From: Cupriavidus pauculus
GTDB lineage: Bacteria > Pseudomonadota > Gammaproteobacteria > Burkholderiales > Burkholderiaceae
Length of the DNA stretch: 64,000 nt
NCBI RefSeq assembly: GCF_003854935.1
Contig: NZ_CP033969.1
Location: forward strand, 3,224,001 to 3,288,000
Reading direction: 5' to 3'
In this document: piece by piece, positions 37,313-45,618 of the stretch
Numbering within the stretch: position 1 is the stretch's first letter
Layout: each line of letters starts with the position of its first letter
Made by a program: the position numbers and the translations under genes
Notes under the pieces: model-generated
Databases searched by the model: none
What the model saw: the letters and a program-made list of their open reading frames with translations, nothing else
Told to the model about the DNA's origin: nothing

Positions 37313-38106
37313 TGCTGGTCGCCCGGAATCTGCAGGGCCACCGGGGGCGCCGCCAGGTGCTGTCCGGCATCGACCTGCGCTTGCCGCCCGGCGAAGTGCT
37401 GGGCGTGCTGGGCGCGAACGGCGCCGGCAAGAGCACGCTGCTCGGGATACTGGCCGGCGAGATTGCCGCGCCAGGGCATCCGGCCGACATGCTCACGCTG
37501 AACGGCCGTCCGCTGGCGGACTGGCGGGCCGATGCGCTGGCCCGCACCCGCGCCGTGCTGCCGCAGTCGCCGGGGCTGCATTTCGATCTGGACGTGACCG
37601 AGGTGGTGGCCATGGGCGGCTACCCGTTTCCGGAACTCGATCGGCCTGGGCTGGACGGTTTGATGGCGCGCGCGCTGGCGCTGGCCGATGTCTCGCATCT
37701 GGCGCGCCGCGACTACCAGAGCCTGTCCGGCGGCGAGCAACAGCGCGTGCAGTTTGCGCGCACGCTGGTGCAGGTGCTGGCGTGCAAGCCAGCCGACAGC
37801 TATCGGGCGCTGCTGCTGGACGAGCCGATTTCTAGCCTGGACCCCTGGCATCAGTTGCGGCTGCTCGACAGCGTCCGCTCGCTCGCGCGGTCCGACGGGC
37901 TGGCCGCGCTGGTCGTGCTGCACGACGTGAATCTGGCCGCGCGCTGGTGCGACCGCTTGCTGCTGCTGGCCGACGGCCATGCGGCCGCCTGTGGCACGCC
38001 GGCCGAGGTGCTGACGGCGGCGAACCTGGCCCACGTCTACGGCCTGCCGGCCACGGTGATGGCGTCGCCGGTGCACGCGGGCGTGCCGTTCGTCGTGTTC
38101 GGCTGA
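37312..38106 (+). CDS. hmuV: Haem ABC transporter ATP-binding protein HmuV
   Basis: 264-aa ATPase of the haem importer. Walker [10 protein letters not shown] at 34-42, signature [13 protein letters not shown] near 137, Walker [12 protein letters not shown] near 168, and the switch His in [12 protein letters not shown]. Last recognisable member of the haem operon; start overlaps the hmuU stop. Confidence 0.93.
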   Translation: MLVARNLQGHRGRRQVLSGIDLRLPPGEVLGVLGANGAGKSTLLGILAGEIAAPGHPADMLTLNGRPLADWRADALARTRAVLPQSPGLHFDLDVTEVVAMGGYPFPELDRPGLDGLMARALALADVSHLARRDYQSLSGGEQQRVQFARTLVQVLACKPADSYRALLLDEPISSLDPWHQLRLLDSVRSLARSDGLAALVVLHDVNLAARWCDRLLLLADGHAAACGTPAEVLTAANLAHVYGLPATVMASPVHAGVPFVVFG

Positions 38107-38132
38107 CGGCGGCGCCCCGTCAGAGACTTGTC

Positions 38133-38687
38133 ATGACGCCCCGCCTGCCAACCGTCCTGCACGCGCTGGGGGCGCTCAAGCCGGCCGCGCTGGCGCTGCC
38201 GGTGATCGTCGCCGGCGCCATGATGTTCGCCGAACTCGGCCATATCGGCCTGACCATCGCCGTCGGGCGCGTGGCGCTGGATCGCGCGCTGGAGCGGTTC
38301 CACGTGGACGCCGCCGCGCCGTCGGCGCCCGCCGTGGTGGCCCGCCAACTGCGCACGCGGATGGCGGCGGCGTCGCACCAGTATCTCGACGACGGCGACA
38401 TTCCGACGGTGGCGGTGGAGCGCTTCGCGTCGCTCGATACGATTGGCGCCGCCCCGGCGAACACCCGCGCCGCCGCGCCGGTCTGGCGCGTGACCGTGGA
38501 GATCCGGCGCGACTTCCTGACGCCGCTGCCGCGCCTGCTGGGCGTGGGCGGCAACGCGTTCCGCTACCAGTACCAGCGGCTGGTGGAAGACCCGCAGCCG
38601 CGGCCGTCGGACATGCAGCGCGGTGAGGAAGATCGGCAGGGCTTGGCGGCTGGCAAGCCGACTGCTACGTCTTCATCGCGCCCTTGA
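38133..38687 (+). CDS. Hypothetical membrane-anchored protein after hmuV
   Basis: 184-aa protein of unknown role, 26 bp after hmuV and read in the same direction. One membrane segment near residues 18-40 (ALALPVIVAGAMMFAELGHIG) is followed by a soluble domain with VWRVTVEIRRDFLTPLPRL and FRYQYQRLVEDPQ. It is faintly like small TadE/pilus-minor-type proteins but I cannot assign it. The 3' end overlaps the sensor kinase gene tail-to-tail by 23 bp. It may belong to the iron/haem unit; good codon pattern but no recognised family. Confidence 0.5.
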   Translation: MTPRLPTVLHALGALKPAALALPVIVAGAMMFAELGHIGLTIAVGRVALDRALERFHVDAAAPSAPAVVARQLRTRMAAASHQYLDDGDIPTVAVERFASLDTIGAAPANTRAAAPVWRVTVEIRRDFLTPLPRLLGVGGNAFRYQYQRLVEDPQPRPSDMQRGEEDRQGLAAGKPTATSSSRP

Positions 38688-40083
38688 GGGTGGCGCGGTC
38701 GCTCCAGTGCCGGCGGTCCAGCACCAGCGCCGCCAGCAGGCCACCGGGGCGGTTTTCTTCCAGCACCAACTGGGCGCCATGGAGCCGCGCGATGGCGTTG
38801 ACCAGCGCCAGTCCCAACCCGCTGCCCGACTGCGACGCGCCGCCCAGGCGCCGGAACCGCTCGACGGCCTGCCCGCGCAGGTCCGCCGGAATGCCGGGCC
38901 CGTGGTCGGCAACGCCCAGCGCCAGTGCATCGCCCCGGCGCCGCGCCAGCAACAGCAGCGTCTTGCCGTCGGGGGCGTACTTGATCGCGTTTTCGACAAG
39001 GTTGGACAGGGCCTGGAACAGCAGCGCGCGGTCGCCGTAGAGCGCGCGGCCCGGCTCGGCGTCGATCCGCAGGGCGAGGTTGGACATCGACACCAGCGGC
39101 GCGTAGTACTCGGCCAGGTCGTCGAGCAGCGTGCGGGCGTCGAACCATTCGAAGGCATGCGCGCAGCGGCCGGCCTCCACTTCGCCGATGCGCAGCACCG
39201 CGCGGACCATCCGCTGGATGCGCTCGCCCTCTTCCAGCGCGCCGAGCACGTCGTCGCGCATGGGGTCGTCCACGCGCTCCGCCAGGTTGGCCAGCCGGTT
39301 GTGCATCCGCGTGAGCGGCGTGCGCAGTTCGTGGGCCAGATGGCTGCTGACGCTCTTGACCTCTTCCATCAGCCGGTTCACGCGGTCGAGCACGTGGTTG
39401 ATGTCCTGCGCCAGCAGGTCGATCTCGTCGCCGTTGCGGCGGCACGGCACCGTGGCGTCGCGCTCGCCGGTCACGTAGCGGCGCAGCGCATTGCGGATGC
39501 GGTCGACGCGGCGCATGCTCTGCACGCTGGCGTGCAGGCCGATCGCCAGGCTCGTCAGCAACACCGCGAACAGGCCGGCGCCGGCCACCAGCGGAATCAC
39601 GCGCAGCCGCTCCTGCATCGGCAGGATGTCGTAGCCGCTGAAAAACACGCCGCCGTCGGCCAGCGGCACCAGCACGCCGAACAACCGCGCCTCCCCGGCA
39701 TCGGGGTTGCTGACCGTGACATTGCGCCAGGCCAGCGCGCACGGCGGCACGCATCGCAGCGCGGCATGGACGCGCGCGTCGCCGAACAACAGCCCGCCCG
39801 CGGGGGACAGGACGAGCGACCGGCTGCCCTCGCGCTCGCGGCCCTCGTCGCGGGCCAGCGCCACGGCCAGCCGCCGGGCATCGGCAAGATGCTGGCCGCG
39901 CTCCTGCGCGCGGACGTCGGCCAGCACCATGTCGCGCACGTGGCCGTGCAGCAGCACATCGATCTGATGCGCGCTCAGCAGGACCGAGCCAATGGCCACC
40001 AGCAGGAACAGGAACGCCACCACGGAGGCATGCCGGAACGTGCGCGTCTCCAGCAGGTGGGCGGCGCCCTCAGCCCAGGACAT
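38665..40083 (-). CDS. Two-component sensor histidine kinase
   Basis: 472-aa membrane sensor kinase. Two membrane segments (about 19-37 and 163-184) bracket a short periplasmic sensor of about 125 residues; a HAMP domain (about 185-240), HisKA dimerisation helix with phospho-acceptor His251 (SSHLAHELRTPLTRM), and HATPase domain with N box NLVENAIKYAPDGK, DHGPGIP and GSGLGLALVNAI follow. Overlaps the response regulator gene by 14 bp. The stimulus is unknown; lying beside iron-uptake genes under a palindrome-containing promoter suggests metal or envelope sensing. Confidence 0.92.
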   Translation of the reverse strand: MSWAEGAAHLLETRTFRHASVVAFLFLLVAIGSVLLSAHQIDVLLHGHVRDMVLADVRAQERGQHLADARRLAVALARDEGREREGSRSLVLSPAGGLLFGDARVHAALRCVPPCALAWRNVTVSNPDAGEARLFGVLVPLADGGVFFSGYDILPMQERLRVIPLVAGAGLFAVLLTSLAIGLHASVQSMRRVDRIRNALRRYVTGERDATVPCRRNGDEIDLLAQDINHVLDRVNRLMEEVKSVSSHLAHELRTPLTRMHNRLANLAERVDDPMRDDVLGALEEGERIQRMVRAVLRIGEVEAGRCAHAFEWFDARTLLDDLAEYYAPLVSMSNLALRIDAEPGRALYGDRALLFQALSNLVENAIKYAPDGKTLLLLARRRGDALALGVADHGPGIPADLRGQAVERFRRLGGASQSGSGLGLALVNAIARLHGAQLVLEENRPGGLLAALVLDRRHWSDRATLKGAMKT

Positions 40084-40738
40084 AGCCCACTGCGCGCACG
40101 GTGCGCAGCAGCGAGCGCGGGAAATTCCGGTCGATCTTGCTGCGCAGTTTCGAGACGTGGACGTCGATCAGATTGGTCTGCGGATCGAACTGGTAACCCC
40201 AGACCTTCTCCAGCAGCATCGCGCGCGTGACCGTCCGGCCGATATGGGCGGCCAGCACCTGCAGCAACGCAAATTCCTTTTCGGTGAGATCGATGACCTG
40301 GCCGCCGCGCGAGACGCGGCGCTCTCGCCAGTCGATGCAGAGGTCTTCCAGCCGGGTCACCCAGTCGGCGTCAGCGGGCGCTGCACGCCATTTGGCCAGC
40401 CCTTCCAGCCGCAGCAGCAACTCGGTGAAATCGAACGGCTTGCCCAGATAGTCCCCGGCACCGGCCCGCAGCCCTTCTACGCGGTCGCTGGGCTGATCTA
40501 CGGCGGAGAGCACCATGACGGGAGGATGCGGATAATCGGCCAGCGCACGCAGCACGCCGATGCCATCGATGCCAGGCAGCATGCGGTCCAGCAACACGGC
40601 ATCGAACGCCTCGCCCCGGATCAGTTCGAGCGCGTGCTCGCCCGTATCGGTCAGCCGGCAATCATGGCCCTTCTGCTGCAGCTTGGTCCCCAACCATTGC
40701 CTCACCCGCGAATCGTCCTCGACGATCAGCACACGCAT
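40070..40738 (-). CDS. OmpR/PhoB-family response regulator
   Basis: 222-aa regulator. Receiver domain: acidic pocket Asp8/Asp9 (VEDD), phospho-acceptor Asp51 (LLDRMLPGIDG), Lys100 (LGKPFDF). C-terminal winged-helix DNA-binding domain ends VHVSKLRSKIDRNFPRSLLR, VRAVGYVLG. Start ATG 40738 is preceded by a G-rich stretch (GGGGGACAGTC); an in-frame ATG 36 bp upstream would add non-conserved residues. Promoter-proximal gene of the two-component pair. Confidence 0.93.
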   Translation of the reverse strand: MRVLIVEDDSRVRQWLGTKLQQKGHDCRLTDTGEHALELIRGEAFDAVLLDRMLPGIDGIGVLRALADYPHPPVMVLSAVDQPSDRVEGLRAGAGDYLGKPFDFTELLLRLEGLAKWRAAPADADWVTRLEDLCIDWRERRVSRGGQVIDLTEKEFALLQVLAAHIGRTVTRAMLLEKVWGYQFDPQTNLIDVHVSKLRSKIDRNFPRSLLRTVRAVGYVLG

Positions 40739-40831
40739 GACTGTCCCCCCCCCTTTCCCAACAAACCCGTCCATCGACCCTGCGGTTGACTGGCATCTTT
40801 GTGATCTGTGCCGGTCGGGGGGTAATTCTAC

Positions 40832-40848
40832 ATGAGACGCATTCTCAT
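40832..40848. promoter_or_regulatory. Perfect inverted repeat ATGAGA-N5-TCTCAT, possible Fur-type operator
   Basis: A 17-bp palindrome ATGAGACGCATTCTCAT lies 94 bp before the response regulator start. The arms resemble the AATGAGAAT/ATTCTCATT form of betaproteobacterial Fur boxes. It could link the two-component system to iron status. Confidence 0.5.
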
Positions 40849-41159
40849 TTGTAAGGGGATGGGAGCCGAAGGTATGGGGTGATCTTCAGTTGCAGTGCAC
40901 TGTCAACCGGCATCTGGGCGCGGACCCCCGCGCAGCCACGCCGCTTCCAGGGTGCAGGCCGTTGTGCCGCGGCGACGGTGGTGCCCTGTGGTCTCCCGCT
41001 ACCAACCGCTCTCCGCGACGTCGGTCTGCCCGAGTAGTCGGGGATTGTCTGGCATCAAATCTCTGAAGCCCCCAAAAATGTAGTGTCACGCAGGTAGGGT
41101 TTGGGGGGTCCCAGCCGGCCCCCTGGTCAACATCTCGCTGGTTTTTAAAGGGGACGCCA
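40849..41159. other. Intergenic border region between core genes and CDI array
   Basis: About 310 bp with no convincing gene on either strand. GC content begins to fall. A run of G/C-rich direct stretches near 41090-41125 looks like decayed sequence. No insertion-sequence ends or integrase are seen; this is the left border of the toxin-module array. Confidence 0.5.
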
Positions 41160-41372
41160 ATGACAATTGCAACTTTCAATCATGTGCGATATATCGGTCC
41201 GGATGACCGCACGCCGGGCGTTCGCTTTGGGGATATCGGGTACGTTACCAAAGACCACGATGATGGTAGCTTTGAAGTCGAGTTCTCCTATCGGGACGGC
41301 ATGATCAGGTTTCTGGCGGTGATACTCGGTCGTGACCTGGAGCGTGCAGATAAATGGTTGGATCCGGTGTGA
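41160..41372 (+). CDS. Small DUF4926-like protein, candidate orphan immunity
   Basis: 70-aa protein with AAAGGGGAC just before ATG 41160. The fold pattern (VRYIGPDDRTPGVRFGDIGY followed by VTKDHDDGSFEVEFS and a hydrophobic C-terminal strand) matches the minus-strand protein at 53077-53274 and is loosely DUF4926-like, a family found as immunity partners of polymorphic toxins. It is the leftmost array gene and the only immunity-like gene read rightwards, so its module has been inverted or lost its toxin. No toxin remnant is recognised beside it. Confidence 0.65.
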   Translation: MTIATFNHVRYIGPDDRTPGVRFGDIGYVTKDHDDGSFEVEFSYRDGMIRFLAVILGRDLERADKWLDPV

Positions 41373-41539
41373 AAGTGGGCTCTTGCGGGATCGCGCCATG
41401 GCAGCCTTCGGGGTTCTGTCGCGGGGGCGGGATTAACGCGGAAAACTCGCCGGCACCGCCCTTTCCATGATCCCAGCGACCAAATCCAACGAAATTTGGG
41501 TGTGGCAGCGCGGCCTGCTGTAGCTTCTGCCCTTCGGTT

Positions 41540-41625
41540 TACGGGGTCGTAGTAGAACGTCACGATGCCCGGACGCAGTTCCGGCGGGAGTTGCCCGATC
41601 AGGCTGTCCGGCCTTGGAGAACTGT
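41540..41625 (-). pseudogene. cdiA internal fragment
   Basis: About 28 codons matching SSPRPDSLIGQLPP and VTFYYDP, a cdiA internal segment found also at 52752 and 57985. It is cut off after YYDP. It lies divergently next to the antisense small ORF at 41637, the same arrangement as at the two other sites. Confidence 0.6.
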
Positions 41626-41636
41626 CCCACGTCGCT

Positions 41637-41902
41637 ATGACACCGCTGACACCGTTCGATCCGATGTCGCCCGCCGAGCAGGACGCGCTCTTCGACGCCA
41701 TGGCCAACGACGACAGTGACGAGGTCGCCCGCGCCCAACTCGCTCAGGGCAATCCGATCGACGTATCGACCCGGACACCCCCAAGGGGCTCGAGAAGCGC
41801 TTCCCCGACGGTCGGCGACAATTCGTGCGCTTCGACCTGCAAGGCGAGCACATCCTCGTCGACAACGTGCAAACGGTATCCGGTTCCGCTCCGGAACTGT
41901 AA
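41637..41902 (+). pseudogene. Antisense small ORF P, copy 1 (frameshifted)
   Basis: First of four copies of an acidic protein of about 89 aa that starts MTPLTPFDPMSPAEQDALFD. Compared with copies 2 and 3, one base is lost near 41773 and a codon is missing shortly after, so the normal end (VRFDLQGEH..., TAA at 41900-41902) is out of frame. Function unknown. Confidence 0.6.
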
Positions 41903-41924
41903 TGCAGCCGCGCAGAAACGACGA

Positions 41925-41942
41925 ACCCGGCCGAAGCCGGGT
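41925..41942. terminator. Bidirectional hairpin between ORF P copy 1 and an immunity gene
   Basis: ACCCGGC-CGAA-GCCGGGT, a perfect 7-bp stem with CGAA tetraloop, sits between converging genes. Related hairpins after AAACGACGA occur at 53050, 58307 and 62096. Confidence 0.6.
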
Positions 41943-41998
41943 CCTTCGTGCACGCTGTCCAAGCAACAATTGAACGGACTTATCCTAGGTGTAGGCCG

Positions 41999-42313
41999 TC
42001 ATTTCGCTGGTACATCGAGTTGCTTAGCCACTAAGTCCTTCAATGCTGCAATGGCAGCTTCAATTTCTGCGGCAAACACTGATACGTCTTCACCTCGATC
42101 TAGTGCTATTGCCCGGGCTTGTTCCAGCGAGAACCAATGCTCATGGAACTCCGTACGCCAGTTAGAGGGCAAGTTGGGAACGCACAACAATAGCCCTTCC
42201 AGCACATCAAGTAGCCGGTTCAGCGAGATCCTATGATCTGTGTAATCAATAAGGAAGTCACACATCAGAGCCAACTGACGTAGCTCGTATTCATTGATAT
42301 TGATGTGGCTCAT
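41999..42313 (-). CDS. Orphan immunity protein (module 1)
   Basis: 104-aa acidic, helical cytoplasmic protein (YELRQLALMCDFLIDYTDHR; FAAEIEAAIAALKDLVAKQL). Its ATG overlaps the stop of a toxin tail (GRIITVDYGKIKQ, then ATGA at 42313), the usual toxin-immunity coupling. Family not recognised. Module 1 has lost nearly all of its toxin. Confidence 0.7.
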   Translation of the reverse strand: MSHININEYELRQLALMCDFLIDYTDHRISLNRLLDVLEGLLLCVPNLPSNWRTEFHEHWFSLEQARAIALDRGEDVSVFAAEIEAAIAALKDLVAKQLDVPAK

Positions 42314-42655
42314 TGCTTGATCTTGCCATAGTCAACGGTAATTATTCTGCCGCTCATTGGAGTCAATGATCATCGTCAAGTCGTTCGACGGATTGTGGTA
42401 CGCCGCAGTTTCTGTGCCGTCAGCGCCGCAGCCGTTGCGTTCGCGCCGAGCAATTGCCCGGCAGAACCGCCGATCAGCGTCGCCAGTGCCACGGTCGCCG
42501 CGTTGTAGCCGGTGTTCTCGTACTTCACCGTCTGCGTACCATCCCCGTTGTCGATCGGTATGGCTACCCGCATACAGCCCGTCACGAATCAACGGCTCGG
42601 TAATAGCAATGCCGCCCCGCCCGCGCAATCGCCCCCCGTCCAGGCTCTGGGCCGC
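42310..42655 (-). pseudogene. cdiA pretoxin and toxin-tail remnant (module 1)
   Basis: Pretoxin segment TVKYENTGYNAATVALATLI and GGSAGQLLGANATAAAL is recognisable, but the NEALNN junction is destroyed and only about 13 toxin codons ending GRIITVDYGKIKQ survive, out of frame with the pretoxin. The left part is near-identical to 62990-63265. Confidence 0.65.
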
Positions 42656-42727
42656 GCAGCCCAGTAGCGTTACAGGTGGATCCAAATCTCATACTTGGGC
42701 GCCGCCATGCTCCTTTCCTGCAAGGCA

Positions 42728-43078
42728 TTACTGCAGCCGAAGCGTTTCCCAACGCGGCCCGAGAAGATCCTTTGAGTCCCAACGTATGAGTTCCAGTTCA
42801 AGCAAACGTCCGTTCTCATCAACATGGAGCAGGACAGATACTTCGACGCCGTCACTGTCAAGCATCCATCCTTCAACGCCAAACGGATGCTGCCCACGAT
42901 ACATGGGCCGCTTGTAACCTGCGATTTCAAACATGACTCTAGATCCATCAGACCTGGCCGGAATTGCTGAGGAATTCCTCAGATCCTTGAGGAGCTGTAT
43001 CCGCTCAGCTTCCTCAAGCTTAGAAGCGAAGCCGGCTACGAGCTTTCTCTCTTCGGTAGTTAGTGGGCGCATGTTCAT
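42728..43078 (-). CDS. DUF6984-like immunity protein, copy 1 (module 2)
   Basis: 116-aa protein beginning MNMRPLTTEERKL, with MFEIAGYKRPMYRG, VEVSVLLHVDENGRLLELEL and IRWDSKDLLGP; this matches the DUF6984 pattern, an immunity-type family. Start ATG 43078 overlaps a toxin stop (AAATGA). Copies 2 and 3 are at 54484-54834 and 63325-63675; the third adjoins the full-length cdiA, so these two may protect against the same toxin. Differences are few substitutions. Confidence 0.8.
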   Translation of the reverse strand: MNMRPLTTEERKLVAGFASKLEEAERIQLLKDLRNSSAIPARSDGSRVMFEIAGYKRPMYRGQHPFGVEGWMLDSDGVEVSVLLHVDENGRLLELELIRWDSKDLLGPRWETLRLQ

Positions 43079-43530
43079 TTCACTGGAAAGAGCGTTCCGA
43101 AAGCTCGCCAGTTGCTGTTGTGTGGCGAGCCGGACAACATTTGGAGGATTGTTTGTAGCCACCATCTGAGCATATTCAGCCAAATGCTAGGTCGCATTGC
43201 CATGCACGCAAACACTTTGCCCATTTGGCAATGACGTCTCAAAAGACTTGGGAATGACGGCCCCCGGATAGGTTGGCTGGGTCAACTTTATTGAGGCCCA
43301 GACCGCCCCGGTTGGACCTCCACCAATGCCCGTGCTCGCTGAGCTTGCCATAGGCCGCCGCACCCACCGGAATCGCTCCCATAATCCCCTACAACCACCG
43401 GTCGCCGTCCCCAGTTCCTGACCACTGAGGGTTCGCCCCGTCACCGCCTGATACAGCATCGCCGCTGAACCATAGTACGGCAACAGATTCGACAATGAGT
43501 CGCCCAATTGCATCGCCTGCTCGGGCGTAA
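43075..43530 (-). pseudogene. Chimeric cdiA-CT remnant (module 2)
   Basis: Linker TPEQAM/SNLLPYYGSAAMLY leads to a frameshifted DRWLSG segment, then a toxin tail with AVIPKSFETSLPNGQSV and HGNAT, an in-frame TAG, and HLAEYAQMVATNNPP. The final codons (GTLFPVK) come from a different toxin, the one ending at 63672. So the toxin end was swapped just before the immunity gene. Not functional as it stands. Confidence 0.7.
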
Positions 43531-43580
43531 GTCAATTCAGCTTCGCCAACGTGGCGACGCGTTCAACTTCGCAAACCTAC

Positions 43581-43811
43581 TTATTCAAGCAAGCCCATCT
43601 CCCCCCCCGCTTGACGCAATTCTTTCGGATGCGCAATCTGCTGTTTGTCGAGCACGAAGGTTAGTAGCTCGTACGCAACCCCATACTCGCCATAGTCCAA
43701 GTACTCGGACACATCCGTTTTATCGCGCTCAGGCAGGACGGTGCTGACCTGATCCAAGGCATCGCGGAGTAACTTTTCGAGCTTCGCGTAATGGTCGGGA
43801 TCTGCGGTCAC
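43581..43811 (-). CDS. MafI-type immunity protein, copy 1 (module 3)
   Basis: 76-aa helical protein with the MafI-like core YLDYGEYGVAYELLTFVLD. Starts at GTG 43811, which overlaps the toxin stop (GTGA) and has GAGGAA before it. Preceded by an EndoU toxin remnant, the classic MafI partner. Near-identical copy at 55336-55566. Confidence 0.8.
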   Translation of the reverse strand: MTADPDHYAKLEKLLRDALDQVSTVLPERDKTDVSEYLDYGEYGVAYELLTFVLDKQQIAHPKELRQAGGEMGLLE

Positions 43812-44074
43812 TTTGGATTCCTCGGGACGTTTGTGGGGAAGGCAGTAACGATTCCTCCCCCCTAGCTCGGTGGCTCAAGCACTACGCGAATGTCAATGCC
43901 GTCGCGCGTGCCATCTTTCACGATTCTGCCATTGGACTGGACCGTACATGGAATATACGGATCAGTAGCAATGTCTGAAACGTCATTCATGATCTTCGAT
44001 GGCGACCAGTCCTGTGGGAACACTGATTTACCCGGCGCCCCTGGCCACAGATGACCACCACCAGTAGCATCACG
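43808..44074 (-). pseudogene. EndoU toxin remnant (module 3)
   Basis: C-terminal EndoU nuclease domain: DATGGGHLWPGAPGKS, FPQDWSPSKIMNDVSDIATD, DGTRDGIDIRVVLEP, then a G-tract near 43857-43862 where one base change shifts the frame; the true ending VTAFPTNVPRNPK continues in the other frame to the GTGA overlap. The N-terminal end is cut at a hairpin element. Broken twice. Confidence 0.75.
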
Positions 44075-44084
44075 TTAAGGAACA

Positions 44085-44107
44085 CGGCGCGCCCACAAGG
44101 GCACGCG
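44085..44107. repeat. Module-border hairpin, degenerate copy
   Basis: CGGCGCGCCCACAAGGGCACGCG resembles the 22-bp palindrome of the module-end element (perfect at 50570-50591) and lies about 80 bp after an immunity stop, the same position as the other copies. Confidence 0.5.
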
Positions 44108-44187
44108 GATGCACCGGTCGAATCCAAATCAGAGCACGATTGCTACGCAGGCAAGCCGTGACCCGTGCAGCGCAGCGCAGCGATCAG

Positions 44188-44460
44188 TCAAACTTTGACC
44201 GAAACGACGTATTCGGGACCAAGTTCGTTTTGCAGTTGCTCCGCGAGCTGGATACCCTGCCTCTTGAAGGCCGCTTCCTCGTCCATGTTCTTGAAGCCAG
44301 AGCTTGCGGGGTCTGCCAAATTCAATGTTTCATCAAACGCACGCGCCCAGTCAGAAAGCCGCTGCTTTAACTCGTCCGAGATCGGCAAGGCGTAAGGGTC
44401 GATGTCCCCATACGCCCCCGGCGACAAGTCCCACAAGGGGTGACATTGGTAGTCTGCCAT
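44188..44460 (-). CDS. Orphan immunity protein (module 4)
   Basis: 90-aa acidic protein: YGDIDPYALPISDELKQRL, FKRQGIQLAEQLQNELGPEY. ATG 44460 follows the ancestral toxin stop by five bases and has AGAAGAATAAAGG before it. Pattern matches the protein at 48802-49101 (both end in G-L-LAE.L..ELG), so they belong to one family, whose name I do not know. Confidence 0.75.
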   Translation of the reverse strand: MADYQCHPLWDLSPGAYGDIDPYALPISDELKQRLSDWARAFDETLNLADPASSGFKNMDEEAAFKRQGIQLAEQLQNELGPEYVVSVKV

Positions 44461-44465
44461 TACCT

Positions 44466-45438
44466 TTATTCTTCTCCCTTTACGCTCCCGCGTGGGTTCG
44501 CACCCACGATAAAACCATTGCCTCCGACTGTAACAGCGATCCAGCGATCCGTTGTTGTTGGCCGTTCACCGTCACCTCATAAATTGGGCGTCCCGTCCCC
44601 GAACCCTGGTAGCCAACGATCTTGCCTTGCGTGACAGCTTGCATAACAACCTCTGGAATTTGTGCCGGCGACACCCCCATGTTTGCAAACTCCGCACCAT
44701 GCTCCTGGACGATATGCTGGAGACCAGCGCTTGAACTACCGGTTTCAAGGAACACCGTCTGACCGCTTGGTGTTGTCCCTGTAGCAACGACATTCTGCGG
44801 TGTAAATTTCACGCCATTCGCGGGCAAGTGTGTCTAGATCCGCTTGGCGAACCGCCGTGTTTGTGGCGCCGTCCGAGATCTGCGCAATTGCCGGCAGGCC
44901 TGCGCACACCGCAGGCATCAAGATACACCCAGGATTACGCAGAATTGTTGGGCCCTGTAGACCGCTCGCGGGCGTGCCCGTCAGCGTCGAACCCTGCGGC
45001 CCATTGTTCGGCGTCGCAATTGCATTGCCCTTGCTGTTCGGATCTTCCAGCGGGTTCGTAAGTGGATCGGATTTCTGCGGTCCGTTGTTCGGTGTGCCGA
45101 TGGGGTCATCGATCACCACCGGCATCGGCATCATCACCACGCCAAACGGCGTCGGCACCGGCCGTGGCACGATCTTCACGCTCAGCGAGTTGTTCAGCGC
45201 CTCGTTCTGTGCCGCCAGTGCCGCAGCCGTTGCGTTCGCGCCGAGCAACGCGCCAGCAGAGCCACCGATGAGTGTCGCCAACGCGACGGTCGTAGCGTTG
45301 TAGCCGATGTCTCCATACCTTACCGTCTGCGTGCCATCACCGTTGTCGATGATGGTCTGCTTCCCGTCATACAGCCCATCGCGAATCAGCGGCGCCGCTA
45401 TCGCACTCGCCGCCCCGCCAATGGCCCCGTATCCAGCA
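44466..45438 (-). pseudogene. cdiA-CT (pretoxin, linker class 1, RNase-like toxin), twice frameshifted (module 4)
   Basis: Pretoxin (AIGGAASAIAAPLIRDGLYD) and LIGGSAGALLGANATAAALA lead to junction NEALNN at 45189-45206, then linker SVKIVPRPVPTPFG... shared with module 9. The frame breaks near 44830, and the toxin domain resumes in another frame: FTPQNVVATGTTPSGQTVFL, GLQHIVQEHGAEFANMG, GRPIYEVTVNGQQQRIA. An 8-bp tandem repeat (44535-44550) shifts it again; without it the end would read VTVGGNGFIVGANPRGS. The toxin looks like a BECR-type RNase, low certainty. Confidence 0.7.
44535..44550. repeat. 8-bp tandem duplication disrupting a toxin frame
   Basis: AGCGATCC occurs twice in a row. Deleting one copy restores a conserved toxin C-terminus ending in TAA at 44466-44468, directly before the immunity start. 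Confidence 0.85.
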
Positions 45439-45609
45439 CCCGACGCGTCCCACGATGGCGATGGCCCGCAGCCCTAGAGATGCAGCAAGGCTTGGATGGT
45501 GGGCAACGCCCCGACTCGGGGCCCTTTGCAAGTTTTTTGCCCAGACGTGGTTTTCGGCCGCGTAACAGCATTTCGTTAAAGAGCAAGGCGCGCCCGCATG
45601 GGTGCGCGG
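45439..45609 (-). repeat. Module-end element E1 with terminal hairpin
   Basis: About 170-bp non-coding repeat also found at 50424-50591 and 59555-59719 (partial at 49134-49210). It ends in a GC-rich hairpin (45587-45609). It lies between the stop of one immunity gene and the pretoxin start of the next module. Confidence 0.65.
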
Positions 45610-45618
45610 ACTACGCAC

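Larger units (their letters stand above)
42669..43822 (-). repeat. 1.15-kb segmental duplication, copy A (copy B 54424-55579)
   Basis: This stretch and 54424-55579 are nearly identical, carrying the same chimeric toxin, DUF6984-like immunity and MafI-type immunity. A third partial copy of the immunity end is at 63265-63690. Confidence 0.85.

Noticed and set aside
40886-41179. Minus-strand ORF of 97 codons left of the array.
   Set aside because: Low-complexity, no family resemblance, overlaps the ribosome site of the gene at 41160.
41565-41636. Longer ORF P starting upstream at ATG 41565 or TTG 52687.
   Set aside because: The added 24 codons are antisense to the conserved cdiA segment, so the ATG at 41637/52759/58016 is the more likely start.
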